A program made the position numbers and the translations under genes. From contig JAHAIU010000037.1 in the NCBI GenBank assembly GCA_018372555.1, positions 1 through 19,135 on the forward strand: a stretch of 19,135 nt of DNA, read 5' to 3'. Positions 1 through 7,993 of the stretch are shown piece after piece. The DNA comes from Clostridium sp. Its GTDB lineage: Bacteria; Bacillota; Clostridia; Clostridiales; Clostridiaceae. The notes under the pieces were generated by a model that saw only the letters and a program-made list of their open reading frames with translations, was not told where the DNA came from and made no database searches. The number at the start of each line of letters is the position of its first letter. The stretch's first letter is position 1.

Positions 1-104
1 CTTTGAGTCTTAATTTTAAGACTTAAAAGAATTGCTGGTTTATTTTACTTAACTTTATTCTGTTCAATTTTCAAAGACCATTTTCTCTGTCGCCCTCAAA
101 CGAC
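1..104 (-). other. 5' leader of an rRNA operon (16S gene lies beyond the window edge)
   Basis: Read on the minus strand, this stretch has the look of the conserved clostridial pre-16S leader: the TCTTTGAAAATTGAACA block sits at 80-61 and is followed by an AT-rich tract and a small perfect hairpin (7-bp arms, loop AAAT, 6-23). The mature 16S sequence is not in the window, so the rRNA gene itself is inferred from the leader, the promoters just upstream and the known gyrB-gyrA-rrn order near clostridial origins. The 6-23 hairpin may belong to the processing stem, but the partner sequences are outside the window. Confidence 0.7.
68..80 (-). promoter_or_regulatory. boxA-like antitermination element of the rRNA leader
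   Basis: On the minus strand 80-68 reads TGGTCTTTGAAAA, close to the boxA element (TGTTCTTTGAAAA type) that recruits NusB/NusE to rRNA transcripts in Bacillus and relatives. It lies about 25-35 bases downstream of the predicted transcription start, where rRNA boxA elements occur. The match is by eye and the function is inferred from family knowledge. Confidence 0.55.
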
Positions 105-110
105 TTCATT

Positions 111-139
111 ATCTTATCATTTGTTGTTTTTATTGTCAA
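111..139 (-). promoter_or_regulatory. rRNA operon promoter P2 (sigma-A)
   Basis: The minus strand has a perfect TTGACA at 139-134, a 17-base spacer, and TAAGAT at 116-111 preceded by TG one base upstream (an extended -10). The predicted start is near 104, upstream of the boxA-like element. Strength, position and downstream leader all fit a stable-RNA promoter. Confidence 0.75.
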
Positions 140-195
140 CAACTTTTTTAAGATATTTTTTTAATTTGTTGCTGTATCTCTCAGCGACGAGATTT

Positions 196-225
196 ATCTT
201 ATCACTTAAAATAAATATAGTTTTT
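196..225 (-). promoter_or_regulatory. Possible second, upstream rRNA promoter P1
   Basis: The string TGATAAGATAA seen in the -10 of P2 recurs at 204-194 on the minus strand, again followed within a few bases by GTCG and GAG. No good -35 hexamer lies 16-18 bases upstream, so this would rely on its extended -10 (TGATAAGAT). Tandem promoters are usual for Firmicute rRNA operons. The AT-rich stretch at 205-350 upstream could act as an UP-like region, and I see no gene in it. Confidence 0.4.
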
Positions 226-351
226 TATTAATATAATCATTTATTAAATTTATTTTTATTTTTCTCCTAATATCTATATTTATCTATATTATTCTAATAT
301 TGATACACCAGGATAAGATTACGTTATATTATATAATATCATACTTAATTT

Positions 352-407
352 ATAAAAAAAATCACAATTAATTTCATCATTTAAGATATAAATTAACTGT
401 GATTTTT
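352..407 (-). terminator. Intrinsic terminator of gyrA
   Basis: Arms 357-374 and 390-407 are complementary over 18 bases with one G-U pair in the minus-strand RNA, around a 15-base loop; a U-run follows on the minus strand at 360-354. It begins 9 bases after the gyrA stop codon, so it should separate the gyr genes from the rRNA operon downstream. Confidence 0.85.
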
Positions 408-415
408 ATATAGCT

Positions 416-2959
416 CTACTCTTCTATTGTATCTGAATTATCTACAATAGCTATTTCATCTTCTATATCATTATCAATAGTTTCGAATGAATTAGCTTCT
501 TTATTGTCATCAAGCACTAATTGTTCTTCTTTTTCTTCATTTCCACCTGATATCTTTGCAATTGCAGCTATTTTTTCTTCTTCAGATGTTCTCATTAGAG
601 TAACACCCATAGCTGATCTACTTGTAACTGATATATCTGATACATTTATTCTAATAGCAACACCACTTGTATTTATAAGCATAAGTTCATCTTCTACTTT
701 ACATACTGTAGCTCCTATAACTTTTCCAGTCTTCTCAGATAATTTATAAGTAATTAATCCAGTTCCACCTCTTCTTTGTACCTTATACTCAGTAACTGGT
801 GTTCTCTTACCAAATCCATTTTCACTTATAACTAAAAGATCTTCATCTTCTACAGCTATATCCATACACACAGCTATATCATTTTTTCTAAGATTTATAG
901 ATCTAACACCTGAAGCTGTTCTTCCCATAGGTCTTACATCGCCTTCATCAAATCTTATTGCATTACCATCTTGGGTTACTATAATAATTTTTGCATCACC
1001 ACGAGTTACTTTAACCTTAAGAAGTTCATCTCCATCTCTTAAGTTAATAGCTATTAATCCATTTTTTCTAAGATTTTTAAATTCAGATAAATGTGTTTTC
1101 TTAACTAATCCCTGTTTTGTTGCCATAAATAAGAAACCTTCATTTACATCATCTCTTATTGTAAGAACAGTTTCAATTCTTTCATCTTGTTCTATAGCTA
1201 TTAGGTTTATTATATTAGTTCCCTTTGCTGTTCTTCCTGCATCAGGAATTTCATAAGCTCTTAATTTGTACACTCTTCCCTTATTAGTAAAGAATAGTAC
1301 ATCTGAATGAGTTGAAGTAATACTTACATGTTCTACAAAGTCATCTTCCTTTGTAGACATTGCTTGTATTCCTCTTCCCCCTCTTCTTTGAGCTGAGTAA
1401 GTGTCTGCAGATATTCTCTTAATATATCCTGAATGAGTTAATGTAACTACTACATCTTCCTCTTGGATAAGATCTTCTATATCAATTTCATTCATTACTT
1501 TTTCTATAGAAGTTCTTCTATCATCACCATATCTTCTCTTTATTTCAGTAAGTTCTTCTTTTATTACTGATAATAATTTTTCTTCGCTATTTAATATTGA
1601 TTTTAAATATTCTATTTGCTTCATAAGCTCAGCATATTCTTCTTCAATCTTATCTCTTTCAAGACCTGTTAATCTTCTAAGTCTCATTTCTAAGATTGCT
1701 TGAGACTGCTTTTCACTTAATCCAAATCTATCCATCAGCGTATTCTTAGCTATTTCTGATGTTTTAGAAGATCTAATAATACTTATAACTTCATCAATAT
1801 TATCAAGAGCTATTCTTAATCCTTCAAGGATATGAGCTCTTGCTTCAGCTTTATTTAATTCAAATACTGTTCTTCTAGTTACTACTTCTTTTTGGAACTC
1901 TATATAATGACTTAAAACTTCTTTTATATTTAATATTCGAGGCTCATTATTAACAAGAGCTAGCATAATAACTCCAAAAGTATCTTGCATCTTTGTATGC
2001 TTATATAATAGATTTAGAATTACACTTGGATTTGCATCTTTCTTTAATTCTATAACTATTCTCATACCTTCTCTGTCAGATTCATCTCTTAAGTCAGATA
2101 TTCCAACTATCTTTTTATCTTTTACTAACTCTGCAATATTTTCAATAAGTTTAGCTTTATTTACTTGATATGGTATTTCTGTAACAACTATTCTATGTCT
2201 ATTATTTTCTTCTTCTATTTCAGCCTTTGCTCTAACTATTACTCTACCTTTTCCAGTTTCATAAGCTGCTCTTATTCCTGCTTTACCCATAATAGTAGCA
2301 CCTGTTGGGAAATCAGGGCCTTTAATTAATGTCATTAAATCTAATACAGTTGCTTCTGGATTATCAATAAGCATTATAGTACCATCTATTACTTCTCCTA
2401 AATTATGAGGAGGAATATTAGTAGCCATACCAACTGCTATCCCTGATGATCCATTAACTAAAAGGTTTGGATATCTTGATGGTAAAACTACAGGTTCCTT
2501 TTCTTCACCATCAAAGTTAGGAATAAAATCGACTGTATTTTTAGAAATATCTCTTAACATTTCAGCTGCAATTTTATTCATTTTTGCTTCTGTATATCTC
2601 ATAGCCGCCGCGCTATCACCATCTACAGAACCAAAGTTTCCATGACCATCTACAAGCATATATCTCATAGAGAAATCTTGTGCCATTCTTACAAGTGCAT
2701 CATAAACTGACGAATCACCGTGTGGATGGTACTTACCTAAAACTTCCCCAACTATTCTTGCACATTTTCTATAACCTTTTTCTGGAGCTAACCCAAGATC
2801 ATTCATAGAATGTAGTATTCTTCTATGTACTGGCTTTAGCCCATCTCTAACATCTGGAAGCGCACGACCAACTATTACACTCATGGCATAGTCTATGTAG
2901 CACCTCTTCATTTCCTTATTAATATCTATTTCTACAACTTTTCCCTCATTTAAGCTCAT
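416..2959 (-). CDS. gyrA: DNA gyrase subunit A
   Basis: GyrA is the breakage-reunion subunit of the A2B2 type II topoisomerase that introduces negative supercoils using ATP. The 847-residue product has the winged-helix catalytic core, the active Tyr122 in RYTEAKM, and the GyrA-box QRRGGRG at residues 524-530 that starts the DNA-wrapping C-terminal domain; a related QRRGGTG occurs later. The C-terminus is an acidic tail. The quinolone-determining region keeps Ser83 and Asp87 (E. coli numbering), the unmutated state. The start chosen is ATG at 2959, behind GAGGTGAGG; an in-frame GTG at 2968 overlaps that Shine-Dalgarno and is less likely. It lies 21 bases after gyrB (same operon) and ends at a terminator. 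Confidence 0.97.
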   Translation of the reverse strand: MSLNEGKVVEIDINKEMKRCYIDYAMSVIVGRALPDVRDGLKPVHRRILHSMNDLGLAPEKGYRKCARIVGEVLGKYHPHGDSSVYDALVRMAQDFSMRYMLVDGHGNFGSVDGDSAAAMRYTEAKMNKIAAEMLRDISKNTVDFIPNFDGEEKEPVVLPSRYPNLLVNGSSGIAVGMATNIPPHNLGEVIDGTIMLIDNPEATVLDLMTLIKGPDFPTGATIMGKAGIRAAYETGKGRVIVRAKAEIEEENNRHRIVVTEIPYQVNKAKLIENIAELVKDKKIVGISDLRDESDREGMRIVIELKKDANPSVILNLLYKHTKMQDTFGVIMLALVNNEPRILNIKEVLSHYIEFQKEVVTRRTVFELNKAEARAHILEGLRIALDNIDEVISIIRSSKTSEIAKNTLMDRFGLSEKQSQAILEMRLRRLTGLERDKIEEEYAELMKQIEYLKSILNSEEKLLSVIKEELTEIKRRYGDDRRTSIEKVMNEIDIEDLIQEEDVVVTLTHSGYIKRISADTYSAQRRGGRGIQAMSTKEDDFVEHVSITSTHSDVLFFTNKGRVYKLRAYEIPDAGRTAKGTNIINLIAIEQDERIETVLTIRDDVNEGFLFMATKQGLVKKTHLSEFKNLRKNGLIAINLRDGDELLKVKVTRGDAKIIIVTQDGNAIRFDEGDVRPMGRTASGVRSINLRKNDIAVCMDIAVEDEDLLVISENGFGKRTPVTEYKVQRRGGTGLITYKLSEKTGKVIGATVCKVEDELMLINTSGVAIRINVSDISVTSRSAMGVTLMRTSEEEKIAAIAKISGGNEEKEEQLVLDDNKEANSFETIDNDIEDEIAIVDNSDTIEE

Positions 2960-2980
2960 GTACCTCACCTCGCTTTAGTA

Positions 2981-4891
2981 CTAAATATCTAAATTACTTA
3001 CCTTCTTAGCATTTTTTTGTATAAACTCTCTTCTAGGTTCAACCTTATCCCCCATTAGAATAGTAAATATCTCATCTGCTGCTATTGCATCTTCTATAGT
3101 TGCTTTTAATAATATTCTCTTATCAGGATCCATAGTAGTATCCCATAATTGAGTTGCATTCATTTCTCCTAGACCTTTATATCTTTGAATATTGGTGTTA
3201 TTATCTTTTCCACCCACTTCTGTCAATATTGAGTCTAGTTCTTGATCTGAATATGCATAATACTCTTTCTTATTCTTTTTAACTTGATAAAGAGGAGGTT
3301 GAGCTATATAAACGTGTCCACCATCTAATAGTCCCCTCATATATCTAAAGAAAAATGTTAATAATAAAGTTCTAATATGAGCACCATCAACATCAGCATC
3401 TGTCATAATTATAATTCTATTATATCTTAACTTGCTTTCATCAAAATCTTCTCCAATTCCCGCTCCAAAAGCAGTAACCATAGATTTTATTGAATCTGCA
3501 GTTAGTATTCTGTCTAATCTTTGTTTTTCAACATTTAATATTTTACCCCTTAAAGGTAAAATTGCTTGGAATCTTCTATTTCTTCCTTGCTTAGCAGATC
3601 CCCCCGCTGAATCTCCCTCAACTATATAAATTTCACATTCTAAAGGATCCTTAGATGAACAATCAGCTAACTTACCAGGTAATGAAGATCTCTCTAATAC
3701 AGATTTTCTAGTTAATTCCCTAGCTTTTCTAGCAGCATCCCTAGCTCTTGCAGCCATAACTGCCTTTTCTATAATTATCTTTGCTACATTAGGATTCTCT
3801 TCTAAGAAAATTGAAACTCCTTCACCTACTATTGAATCTACAATGCTTCTAACTTCTGAATTCCCTAATTTTGTCTTTGTTTGACCTTCAAATTGAGGTT
3901 CAGAAATTTTTACTGAAATTACTGCTGTTAATCCTTCTCTTATATCATCTCCAGATAAATTCTTATCATTTTCTTTTATATGGTTGAACTTTTTACCATA
4001 ATCATTAATGACTCTTGTAAGAGCAGTTTTAAATCCAGATAAGTGAGTACCACCTTCAATAGTATCTATATTATTAGCAAAAGAATATAGATTTTCTGTG
4101 TATCCATCATGATATTGAAGAGATATTTCAGCTATTATTCCTTCTCTTTCTCCCTCTACATAGATAGGTTCTTGATGAAGGACTTCTTTATTTCTATTTA
4201 AGTATGTTACGAATTCTTTAATTCCACCTTCGTAATGATATACTTCTTGTTTTCCTTCCTCTCTTTTATCTGTTAATACAATTCTTATTCCCTTATTTAA
4301 AAATGCTAATTCTCTAAGTCTATTAGATAATATTTCGAAATCATATTCTGTTTCCTCGAATATTTCTGTATCAGGCTTAAATGATACTTTCGTACCCTGC
4401 TTATCAGTATGACCTATATTTACTAAATCAGACTTAACTATACCCTTTGAGTATTTTTGTTGCCATATTTCTCCGTCTCTTGAAACAGTAACTTCACACC
4501 ATTCAGATAAAGCATTTACAACCGATGCACCAACACCATGTAATCCTCCAGATACTTTGTATCCTCCACCACCGAATTTACCACCAGCATGAAGTACTGT
4601 CATAATTACCTCAACAGTTGGTTTACCCATTTTAGGGTGAATTCCAGTTGGCATACCTCTACCATTATCAACTACAGTTATAGAATTATCTTCGTTTATA
4701 TCAACTAAAATTTCATCACAAAAACCAGCTAAGGCCTCATCTATACTATTGTCAACTATTTCATATACAAGGTGGTGTAGCCCCCTAGAACTTGTGCTCC
4801 CGATATACATACCTGGTCTTTTTCTTACAGCTTCAAGACCTTCCAAAACCTGTATTTGATTTTCATCATAACTTTGCTTATTATTTTCCAA
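2981..4891 (-). CDS. gyrB: DNA gyrase subunit B
   Basis: GyrB supplies the ATPase that drives supercoiling by gyrase. The 636-residue protein has the GHKL ATPase motifs in order: EIVDNSIDEA with catalytic Glu44, DNGRGMP near 75-81, and GLHGVG near 116-121. The TOPRIM metal-binding domain follows, with EGDSAGG from 425 and DADVD at 498-502, and the C-terminal QRYKGLGEM block contacts GyrA and DNA. The length is normal for Gram-positive GyrB, which lacks the Gram-negative insertion. The start is a TTG at 4891, placed by an AAAGGAGG ribosome site about 8 bases away; no ATG fits. remB is upstream and gyrA is directly downstream. Confidence 0.97.
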   Translation of the reverse strand: MENNKQSYDENQIQVLEGLEAVRKRPGMYIGSTSSRGLHHLVYEIVDNSIDEALAGFCDEILVDINEDNSITVVDNGRGMPTGIHPKMGKPTVEVIMTVLHAGGKFGGGGYKVSGGLHGVGASVVNALSEWCEVTVSRDGEIWQQKYSKGIVKSDLVNIGHTDKQGTKVSFKPDTEIFEETEYDFEILSNRLRELAFLNKGIRIVLTDKREEGKQEVYHYEGGIKEFVTYLNRNKEVLHQEPIYVEGEREGIIAEISLQYHDGYTENLYSFANNIDTIEGGTHLSGFKTALTRVINDYGKKFNHIKENDKNLSGDDIREGLTAVISVKISEPQFEGQTKTKLGNSEVRSIVDSIVGEGVSIFLEENPNVAKIIIEKAVMAARARDAARKARELTRKSVLERSSLPGKLADCSSKDPLECEIYIVEGDSAGGSAKQGRNRRFQAILPLRGKILNVEKQRLDRILTADSIKSMVTAFGAGIGEDFDESKLRYNRIIIMTDADVDGAHIRTLLLTFFFRYMRGLLDGGHVYIAQPPLYQVKKNKKEYYAYSDQELDSILTEVGGKDNNTNIQRYKGLGEMNATQLWDTTMDPDKRILLKATIEDAIAADEIFTILMGDKVEPRREFIQKNAKKVSNLDI

Positions 4892-4948
4892 TACAATCTC
4901 CTCCTTTAACGAACTTTTATTATAACTAATTGAGATTAAAAATTGGAT

Positions 4949-5209
4949 CTATGGATTATAATCAATATTTGTTCTCTTAGTTAATGTTGAAGATGATATA
5001 GGTGATAAGTAAATCTTACTCATTTTATTTACTTCAGCTATAACAAAGGATTTAGGCTTTTCTTTAGAAATCCTCTCTACAAACCCATCTTCCTCTGCCA
5101 TTCTTAAAAAGGCACTAGTATCTGAACTATACATTGTAGTTTGCAAATCAAAAATCCCAATTACATCTTTAATCGGAACAACAACATTTTCTCCTAAATG
5201 CAAAAACAT
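4949..5209 (-). CDS. remB: RemB/YaaB-like small DNA-binding regulator (DUF370)
   Basis: This 86-residue protein resembles YaaB (RemB) of Bacillus subtilis, found at the same place between recF and gyrB. The MFLHLGENVVVPIKDVIGIF opening and the later YLSPISSSTLTKR block match the family signature (HLG..., D-I-V-G-I-F, Y-Y-S-P-L-S-S-S-T-L). RemB and its paralogue RemA regulate extracellular matrix genes in B. subtilis; the role in clostridia is not established by the sequence. There is no signal peptide or membrane segment. A GGGAGG site 8 bases upstream supports the ATG at 5209; recF ends 14 bases before it. It has a slightly longer middle than YaaB. The symbol is assigned by homology and synteny. 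Confidence 0.85.
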   Translation of the reverse strand: MFLHLGENVVVPIKDVIGIFDLQTTMYSSDTSAFLRMAEEDGFVERISKEKPKSFVIAEVNKMSKIYLSPISSSTLTKRTNIDYNP

Positions 5210-5223
5210 AAGAACTTCCTCCC

Positions 5224-6309
5224 TTAGCTTAGGATATCTCCCTCCTTAACCTTAAAAACTCTAGAACTATCGTCTAGATAATTGGTTAAGTCTTCTATTC
5301 CTGTACATGTTATTATTGTTTGAATTTCCCCAATAGTACTTAAAATATATCTTTTTCTATTAAAATCTAATTCCGATAAAACATCATCTAGTAATAAAAC
5401 TGGATACTCAGATGTTAATTCTTTTATTATCTTTAGTGATGAAAACTTTATTGTAAGCACAGCACTTCTTTGTTGACCTTGTGATCCAAAACTTTTGGTA
5501 TCTATATCGTTAATTAAAACTGTGAAATCATCTCTATGTGGTCCAACGCTTGTAGAACCCTTATCAATATCCTTACTTCTATTTCTTGATAATAGCTCAT
5601 AAAAATTATTTTCTATATTTTCAAAGTCCCTAATTGTGCTTATATACTTAAATTCAACATCTTCTTTACCTGAAGATATATCACTATGTATATTTTTTCC
5701 ATAATGATTTAACTTATTTATATATTTCAATCTTTCTTTAATTATATCTGATCCAAATTTTGCTAGTTGAATATCATATATATCCAAAATATCTTTGTCT
5801 AACTTTTTATTTTTTAAAAGTACATTTCGCTCATTTAATATTTTATTATATTGGACGAGGTTGTAATAATACTTAGAGTCTAATTGGCATAACTCCATAT
5901 CTATAAACCTCCTCCTAACCCCAGGAGAATCCTTTATAATTCTTAAGTCTTCTGGCGAGAACATAACAACGTTAAAGTTTCCAAATAATTCACCTATTTT
6001 AGATACTTTTATTTTGTTTATCCTTATCGCTTTTCTTCCATCTTTTAAAATATTAATGTCAATATTTTTATCAAGTCTATCTTTTCCTACTAAAACACTA
6101 ATATATGCATTTTCAGAATCCCAATTAATTAACTCCTTATCTTTAGATGTTCTATGAGATTTAGCAAATGCGCAGTAATAAATAGCCTCAAGTATATTGG
6201 TTTTACCCTGAGCATTATCTCCCATAAAAACATTCACATTTTTCCCCAGTGTTATATTTAAAGACTTATAATTCCTATAGTTTAACATTTGAATTTTTTT
6301 AATAAACAT
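5224..6309 (-). CDS. recF: DNA replication and repair protein RecF
   Basis: RecF is an SMC-like ATPase that loads RecA onto gapped DNA with RecO and RecR. The 361-residue protein shows Walker A GDNAQGKT at 30-37, the ABC-type signature region SVGPHRDDF at 254-262 followed by GSQGQQRS at 275-282, and Walker B VLLLDD at 304-309. The region between is the mostly helical lid. The length is typical. The ATG at 6309 has only a modest GGGTG site, so translation may be low. A TATAAT lies on the minus strand at 6331-6326 without a convincing -35. It sits between yaaA and remB, as in Bacillus. Confidence 0.97.
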   Translation of the reverse strand: MFIKKIQMLNYRNYKSLNITLGKNVNVFMGDNAQGKTNILEAIYYCAFAKSHRTSKDKELINWDSENAYISVLVGKDRLDKNIDINILKDGRKAIRINKIKVSKIGELFGNFNVVMFSPEDLRIIKDSPGVRRRFIDMELCQLDSKYYYNLVQYNKILNERNVLLKNKKLDKDILDIYDIQLAKFGSDIIKERLKYINKLNHYGKNIHSDISSGKEDVEFKYISTIRDFENIENNFYELLSRNRSKDIDKGSTSVGPHRDDFTVLINDIDTKSFGSQGQQRSAVLTIKFSSLKIIKELTSEYPVLLLDDVLSELDFNRKRYILSTIGEIQTIITCTGIEDLTNYLDDSSRVFKVKEGDILS

Positions 6310-6371
6310 TCTTTACACCCATTTAATTATAACATATTAGAGGAATAAAAGTAATTATTAGGTTTCTATAG

Positions 6372-6584
6372 CTAAATAACTTTATATTTTTCACCATTAA
6401 ACTCTACTACATCACCTTGTCTAATTTTTTTTCCTCTTTGTGTACATATTTCTCCATTTACTTTTACCATCTCATCTAAAATATATATTTTAGCTTCAGA
6501 TCCTAATGAAGCTGCACCACACCACTTTAAAAAAGAATCCAATTTTATAAATTCTGTACTTATTTTCACTTCATTCATTTCCAT
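6372..6584 (-). CDS. yaaA: S4 domain protein YaaA (RNA-binding)
   Basis: The 70-residue product is essentially a single S4 RNA-binding fold: IKLDSFLKW and the ILDEMVKVNGE, RGKKIRQGDVVEF segments are the S4 core. It corresponds to YaaA of B. subtilis, which lies between dnaN and recF and has been linked to ribosome assembly; the exact role is uncertain. The start needs comment: the only good ribosome site (AAGGAGGG, 6623-6616) lies 32 bases from the ATG at 6584, with a perfect 11-bp hairpin between them (6589-6615). Folding would reduce the spacing to about 5 bases. A second in-frame ATG at 6578 is possible. Confidence 0.9.
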   Translation of the reverse strand: MEMNEVKISTEFIKLDSFLKWCGAASLGSEAKIYILDEMVKVNGEICTQRGKKIRQGDVVEFNGEKYKVI

Positions 6585-6588
6585 TTTT

Positions 6589-6615
6589 GTGTATAAAAAT
6601 TCATTTTTTATACAC
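6589..6615 (-). promoter_or_regulatory. Hairpin between the ribosome binding site and start codon of yaaA
   Basis: In the minus-strand RNA, GTGTATAAAAA (6615-6605) pairs perfectly with TTTTTATACAC (6599-6589) around the 5-base loop ATGAA. The hairpin starts one base after GGAGGG and ends four bases before the yaaA ATG. It has no U-run after it, so it does not look like a terminator. Its likely effect is to bring the ribosome site and start codon to normal distance. Confidence 0.6.
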
Positions 6616-6622
6616 CCCTCCT

Positions 6623-7723
6623 TTATCTTAATAATCTTACAGGTAACACAAGATATTTAGAATTATCCGTATTTTTACACTTTATTACACATGGGCTTAC
6701 ACCTGAAGTCATTTCTAATTTAACTTCATCATCCTCTATATTCTTTAATACATCTAGAAGATATTTTGAATTAAATGCAATTTGCATTTCTCCACCTTGC
6801 AGATTTATATTAAGTTCTTCTCTAACCTTTCCCAATTGAGAATTAGAAGTTATTATCATATTCTCTTCTTGAATATCTAATTTTATTAAATTACTATTGC
6901 TATCCTTTGCCATTAAAGATGCTCTTTCGATACAGTTTTGTAATTCTTGTTTTTTAACATCTAATAAAATTTTATATTCTTGAGGTAATAAAGAAGAATA
7001 ATTTACAAATTTACCATCTAATAATCTTGAAATTATTTTTGTATTACTTAAATTAAATAAAATATGATTATCAGTAAATGTTATTTTAACTATATCTGAT
7101 ATATCTTCAAGTATTCTTGATACTTCATTTAACGTTTTTCCTGGAATAACAACTTCTATGTCATTATCATTATCTAAAAATTCAGTTCTTATTGCTAATC
7201 TATAACCATCTAAAGCAACTAAATTTAATTTTTTATCTTTTACCTCAAAAAGTATTCCTTGAAGTATAGGTCTTGTTTCATCTTGAGCAATTGCAAATGA
7301 AGTTCCCCTTATCATACTTTTTAAAATATTTTGTGGTACTTCAACTGAAAGACTTTCATTTATTTTTGGTAATTCAGGATAATCATCACCATTCATGTAA
7401 ACTAAGTTAAATACAGACTTTTGGCAAGTTATTTGAATAATTTCATTTTCAAGAGTTTCTATTATTATCTCAGAATTAGGAAGCTTTCTAATTATTTCTC
7501 CAAATATTCTAGAATCAATAACTATTGATCCTTCTTCTTTAATATCTGCATCAACCATAGTTTCTATTGAAACATCCATATCTGAACCAATAAGTTTTAG
7601 TTGATTATCTTTAGCACTTATATAAATTCCCTCTAGAATAGGCATAGTAGTTTTACCAGTAATAGCCTTACTAGATATAGATATTCCTTCTTGTAGTTTT
7701 TGTTTTTCACATATAAATTTCAT
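6623..7723 (-). CDS. dnaN: DNA polymerase III beta subunit (sliding clamp)
   Basis: DnaN is the ring-shaped homodimer that tethers the replicative polymerase to DNA and serves as a platform for other repair and replication proteins. The 366-residue length fits three repeated clamp domains. Recognisable parts are the N-terminal FICEKQKLQEGISISSKAI segment, the TRPILQGILFEV and DGYRLAIR block in the middle domain, and the LPVRLLR ending found at the C-terminus of the family. AAGGAGG 7 bases before the ATG at 7723 fixes the start. It follows dnaA across the unwinding region of oriC and its stop codon overlaps the yaaA ribosome site. The promoter is not obvious within the AT-rich gap. Confidence 0.97.
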   Translation of the reverse strand: MKFICEKQKLQEGISISSKAITGKTTMPILEGIYISAKDNQLKLIGSDMDVSIETMVDADIKEEGSIVIDSRIFGEIIRKLPNSEIIIETLENEIIQITCQKSVFNLVYMNGDDYPELPKINESLSVEVPQNILKSMIRGTSFAIAQDETRPILQGILFEVKDKKLNLVALDGYRLAIRTEFLDNDNDIEVVIPGKTLNEVSRILEDISDIVKITFTDNHILFNLSNTKIISRLLDGKFVNYSSLLPQEYKILLDVKKQELQNCIERASLMAKDSNSNLIKLDIQEENMIITSNSQLGKVREELNINLQGGEMQIAFNSKYLLDVLKNIEDDEVKLEMTSGVSPCVIKCKNTDNSKYLVLPVRLLR

Positions 7724-7740
7724 ATAAAAACCTCCTTAAC

Positions 7741-7993
7741 TTATAAACAAAAAGTGATCTAAATTTTATCTTAGATATATAGATAATATATAAATATATT
7801 TAATAATAGTAGTAGTAGGGGCTGTTGAAATGTTGATAAGCACCTCTAGCCCTTTAAAATACTAGTTTATTTACAAAAAAATATTGTGGATAAGTAAAGC
7901 AAAAAATCAGTGTCTTATCCACAGTATTAACAATTAATATTGTTTTTAGTAGTTATCAACAATTAATTTTATAAACTTATGTACAGTTGTTGA
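7741..7993. other. oriC: oriC, dnaA-dnaN half: unwinding element and DnaA box cluster
   Basis: This gap holds the AT-rich duplex unwinding tract (about 7741-7800, runs of A and T with no G+C-rich base clusters), six DnaA-trios, a GC tract and four good DnaA boxes. The boxes are TTATCAACA at 7831-7839 (minus), TTATCCACA at 7885-7893 (minus), TTATCCACA at 7915-7923 (plus) and TTATCAACA at 7953-7961 (plus). A weak box with one mismatch overlaps the dnaA stop at 7988-7996. The layout matches the incC/unwinding side of the B. subtilis origin. Confidence 0.85.
7801..7839 (-). promoter_or_regulatory. Basal unwinding module: DnaA box, GC tract, DnaA-trios
   Basis: Read on the minus strand, a DnaA box TTATCAACA (7839-7831) is followed without a gap by a degenerate box ending in TTTCAACA (7830-7823), then GCCC (7822-7819), then TAC and TAT triplets. 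On the plus strand, read 3' to 5' from 7818, this gives four GAT and two AAT trios, which fit the published 3'-[G/A]A[T/A]-5' DnaA-trio consensus. The order and direction (towards the AT-rich tract and dnaN) are those of the B. subtilis origin, where trios guide DnaA onto single-stranded DNA. Confidence 0.85.

Noticed and set aside
212..350. Short minus-strand frame with AGGAG upstream of the rRNA promoters
   Set aside because: The frame is about 12 codons, too far from the AGGAG, and lies in AT-rich DNA best explained as promoter upstream region.
504..749. Plus-strand open frame inside gyrA
   Set aside because: Shadow of gyrA in another frame, low-complexity Ser/Thr product and no ribosome site. 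The same holds for the frames opposite gyrB, mnmE and mnmG.
6589..6615. dnaN terminator at the hairpin before yaaA
   Set aside because: On the minus strand it is followed by AAAA, not a U-run, and it sits within the yaaA initiation region.
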